Source of the DNA: Sphingobacterium allocomposti
GTDB taxonomy: Bacteria; Bacteroidota; Bacteroidia; Sphingobacteriales; Sphingobacteriaceae
DNA length: 64,000 bases
Direction: 5' to 3'
Assembly: GCF_008124885.1 (NCBI RefSeq)
Contig: NZ_VNHX01000016.1
Coordinates: forward strand, 1 to 64,000
Shown here piece after piece: positions 62,498 through 64,000 of this stretch (position 1 is its first letter; each line of letters starts with the position of its first letter). The notes below the pieces were generated by a model. The model ran no database searches. It was not told the origin of the DNA and saw nothing but the letters and a program-made list of their open reading frames with translations. A program made the translations under genes and the position numbers.

Positions 62498-63451
62498 TTA
62501 TTTTGTGTTAACTTTTTCTATAAATAGTCTTTCCCAGTCGGCCGTAAACCGGCGGATATCGAATAGCTCCTTCGCGCGTTCGTATGCCGCGTTGCTGATG
62601 TCGTACGCAACGGTGGGCACCTGCAGCAGGAGCTGCATTTTATCTATCAGGTAGTCAATATCCGTATGGATATATCCGGATTCGCCGTTTTTGATCACCG
62701 TAGTCAGTTCGGTGGTCGCCAGCCCGACGACGGGCATGCCGATCATCATCGCTTCGCACACGGAAAGGCCTAAGCTCGTGTAGCGGATTGGGTGAAAGAA
62801 AAAGCGGTACTGGCTGATAAAGGCTGGCAGATCGGGATGCAGCACTTCACCGATCCCGTATTCTTCTGCCCCCATGCCGACGATATCGAGTGGGACGGCT
62901 TCGCGCACGCGCTCGAAGATGTCGTGGCCAAGAAGGCGTCCACGTCTTTTTATGTTGTTGATGACAACGATTCCTTTTTTTATGGTGCCTTTATACCGTT
63001 CCGTACCGGTGGCGACGCCATGACTAATGACGCGCACGTCGGGAACAGCCGTGTCCCACATCAGCTTGTTGAAATGGGTGACATGGACGACGGTTACGGC
63101 GGGATCCTGAACAGGGTGCACCTCATTGGTAGGGTGCCCCCGTGGAGGATCATGTTCTATGTAGATACGCGGTAGCGTCCTTTGTTCTGCGGACAGGATG
63201 TGCTGCTGGTCTTCTAAATAGTTTTCGTCGCACTGGTAGAGAATCAAGTCGAAAGACATATTTCGCACTTCCTGAACAGGTACCTCGATGACATTTGGCC
63301 CGAACGGATACGTATTGCCCCTGCCCACATATCGGTCGCTCTTCTTTTCGTCGTAGGGGATGTATATGTCGTAATTGCCTAATGAAAGGTAATAGAGGTA
63401 GGCACCATGTATGTGCCAAGTGAAAATCCGTAGTCTTTGTTGTCCTTGCAT
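62498..63451 (-). CDS. Glycosyltransferase (GT1/GT4-like)
   Basis: The 317-residue protein starts MQGQQRLRIFTWHIHGAYLY. A C-terminal GT-B donor part is visible (YTSLGLSVCEAMMIGMPVVG, DIVGMGAEEYGIGEVLHPDL). The N-terminal part contains EHDPPRGHPTNEVHPVQD and HVTHFNKLMWDT. The protein is short for a GT4 family member, and the EX7E motif is modified (SLGLSVCEAM). It lies 9 bp before the fusion gene. Donor and acceptor are unknown. Confidence 0.75.
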   Translation of the reverse strand: MQGQQRLRIFTWHIHGAYLYYLSLGNYDIYIPYDEKKSDRYVGRGNTYPFGPNVIEVPVQEVRNMSFDLILYQCDENYLEDQQHILSAEQRTLPRIYIEHDPPRGHPTNEVHPVQDPAVTVVHVTHFNKLMWDTAVPDVRVISHGVATGTERYKGTIKKGIVVINNIKRRGRLLGHDIFERVREAVPLDIVGMGAEEYGIGEVLHPDLPAFISQYRFFFHPIRYTSLGLSVCEAMMIGMPVVGLATTELTTVIKNGESGYIHTDIDYLIDKMQLLLQVPTVAYDISNAAYERAKELFDIRRFTADWERLFIEKVNTK

Positions 63452-63464
63452 TGTTGCTCCTTAG

Positions 63465-63890
63465 CTAGATAATTTGAGAGTTGTCGGTTTTCATCGGATC
63501 TGTTCCCGGCTGCACGACCGGATCGCGGTCTATTTTCGTTTCCTGTGTTGTGGATCTGTTGATGTCGATGTCGCTGTCGGGGTCTATCTCGTCGATATCG
63601 GGCGTGGGCGCTTCCAAGGGGTCAGTTTCGGGCTGTTCTATAGGCTCATTCTCTTCGATTTCGTCGATGTCCGGGGTTTCTCTTTCGATCGGGTCGACCT
63701 CGGGTCTGTCCGGTGGCAGGTTTTCTACACGTTCACCGGCGTCGGGAAGCGGCTCTTCTTCGGGCTGTCCTTCGCCAACGGAATCATTCGTATTGTTGTA
63801 ATGACCCGGCATGTCTGGGAAGGGTTCTATCAAGGCAAATGCGATGATCGGACCTCGTCTGTCATTCGCTGTGTTGTTTGTTATTTTCAT
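63465..63890 (-). CDS. Acidic proline-rich repeat protein at the head of the heptose operon
   Basis: The 141-residue protein starts MKITNNTANDRRGPIIAFAL. It has an N-terminal moderately hydrophobic part, then a Glu/Asp/Pro-rich region. That region holds an imperfect internal repeat of about 28 residues: PIERETPDIDEIEENEPIEQ, then PLEAPTPDIDEIDPDS. It lies 13 bp before the GT1/GT4-like gene. It could be a linker or a disordered scaffold. An acidic relative in style is at 41999-42475. Function unknown. Confidence 0.65.
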   Translation of the reverse strand: MKITNNTANDRRGPIIAFALIEPFPDMPGHYNNTNDSVGEGQPEEEPLPDAGERVENLPPDRPEVDPIERETPDIDEIEENEPIEQPETDPLEAPTPDIDEIDPDSDIDINRSTTQETKIDRDPVVQPGTDPMKTDNSQII

Positions 63891-64000
63891 AGTTCTTTAT
63901 TTATGTGCCAAAAGAACGGTCTCACCAAGGGGATAGTTCCATAGGTAAATACCTAAAAACAAGTTTTAATACGATTTTATGCTGTAATCCGTTGTTTGAT

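Noticed and set aside
53955..63890. A defence island or prophage
   Set aside because: All genes fit glycan synthesis. No nuclease, helicase, integrase or phage structural gene is seen.
63474..63944. 156-codon plus-strand ORF and a Ser/Gly-rich 106-codon ORF
   Set aside because: Both are antisense readings of the acidic repeat gene. The low-complexity serine content mirrors its Asp/Glu codons.

Overview
The window looks like chromosomal DNA of a Bacteroidota bacterium, most likely of the Sphingobacteriaceae type. The signs are SusC/SusD pairs, ECF sigma/FecR pairs feeding TonB-dependent receptors, many lipoproteins with acidic residues after the lipobox cysteine, TAnnTTTG-like promoter boxes, YaiO and FISUMP proteins, and cold-shock proteins of the [11 protein letters not shown] type. 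No rRNA, tRNA, CRISPR array, integrase or prophage was recognised, and the genus cannot be fixed from the sequence alone.

1-4.5 kb is a rearranged border. It holds the start of an IS1182-type transposase (cut by the window edge), 1.7 kb of non-coding nested direct repeats with a heptamer array, and a MocR/GntR regulator whose aminotransferase half is gone and whose stop codon lies inside one repeat copy. Its divergent partner, a PaiB-like FMN-binding protein, is intact. The same repeat vocabulary recurs near 4.1-4.3 kb and 13.6-13.85 kb in the opposite orientation.

4.5-17.4 kb is a pectin/rhamnogalacturonan utilisation locus. An ECF sigma factor, FecR anti-sigma, STN-type SusC, SusD and two further lipoproteins form one rightward operon that ends in a strong terminator. 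A second operon (GH43, CE8 pectinesterase, CE12 rhamnogalacturonan acetylesterase) follows, behind a 26-bp near-perfect palindrome and a promoter. AraC, DHFR-like, cold-shock and small charged proteins follow (17.5-20.2 kb), then a membrane protein.

21.6-34.7 kb is a second cell-envelope uptake region. ECF sigma, FecR, a large STN-type receptor, a beta-helix lipoprotein and an unknown lipoprotein run leftward. Next come an S41 protease lipoprotein and a divergent pair made of a surface lipoprotein and a ZnuD-like (possibly zinc) receptor. That pair shares a compact intergenic region in which one palindrome covers both -33 elements.

34.8-54 kb is mixed housekeeping and stress functions: PPC-domain protein, TetR, an orphan PAS histidine kinase, Nudix, HxlR with an azoreductase, exonuclease III, YaiO, SulP, DUF2383-like, SDR, GNAT, DJ-1/PfpI, MscS and SRPBCC.

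54-63.9 kb is the most interesting part: an ADP-heptose and glycan-assembly cluster. Leftward from 63.9 kb, tightly spaced or overlapping genes encode an acidic repeat protein, a GT1/GT4-like enzyme, a GT4 fused to a complete GmhA-type sedoheptulose-7-phosphate isomerase, GmhB, HldE and a GT9 heptosyltransferase. Two more GT9 genes flank it, one of them 12 bp behind a third ECF sigma factor. The route to ADP-D-glycero-D-manno-heptose is complete, but no HldD epimerase is present in the window.
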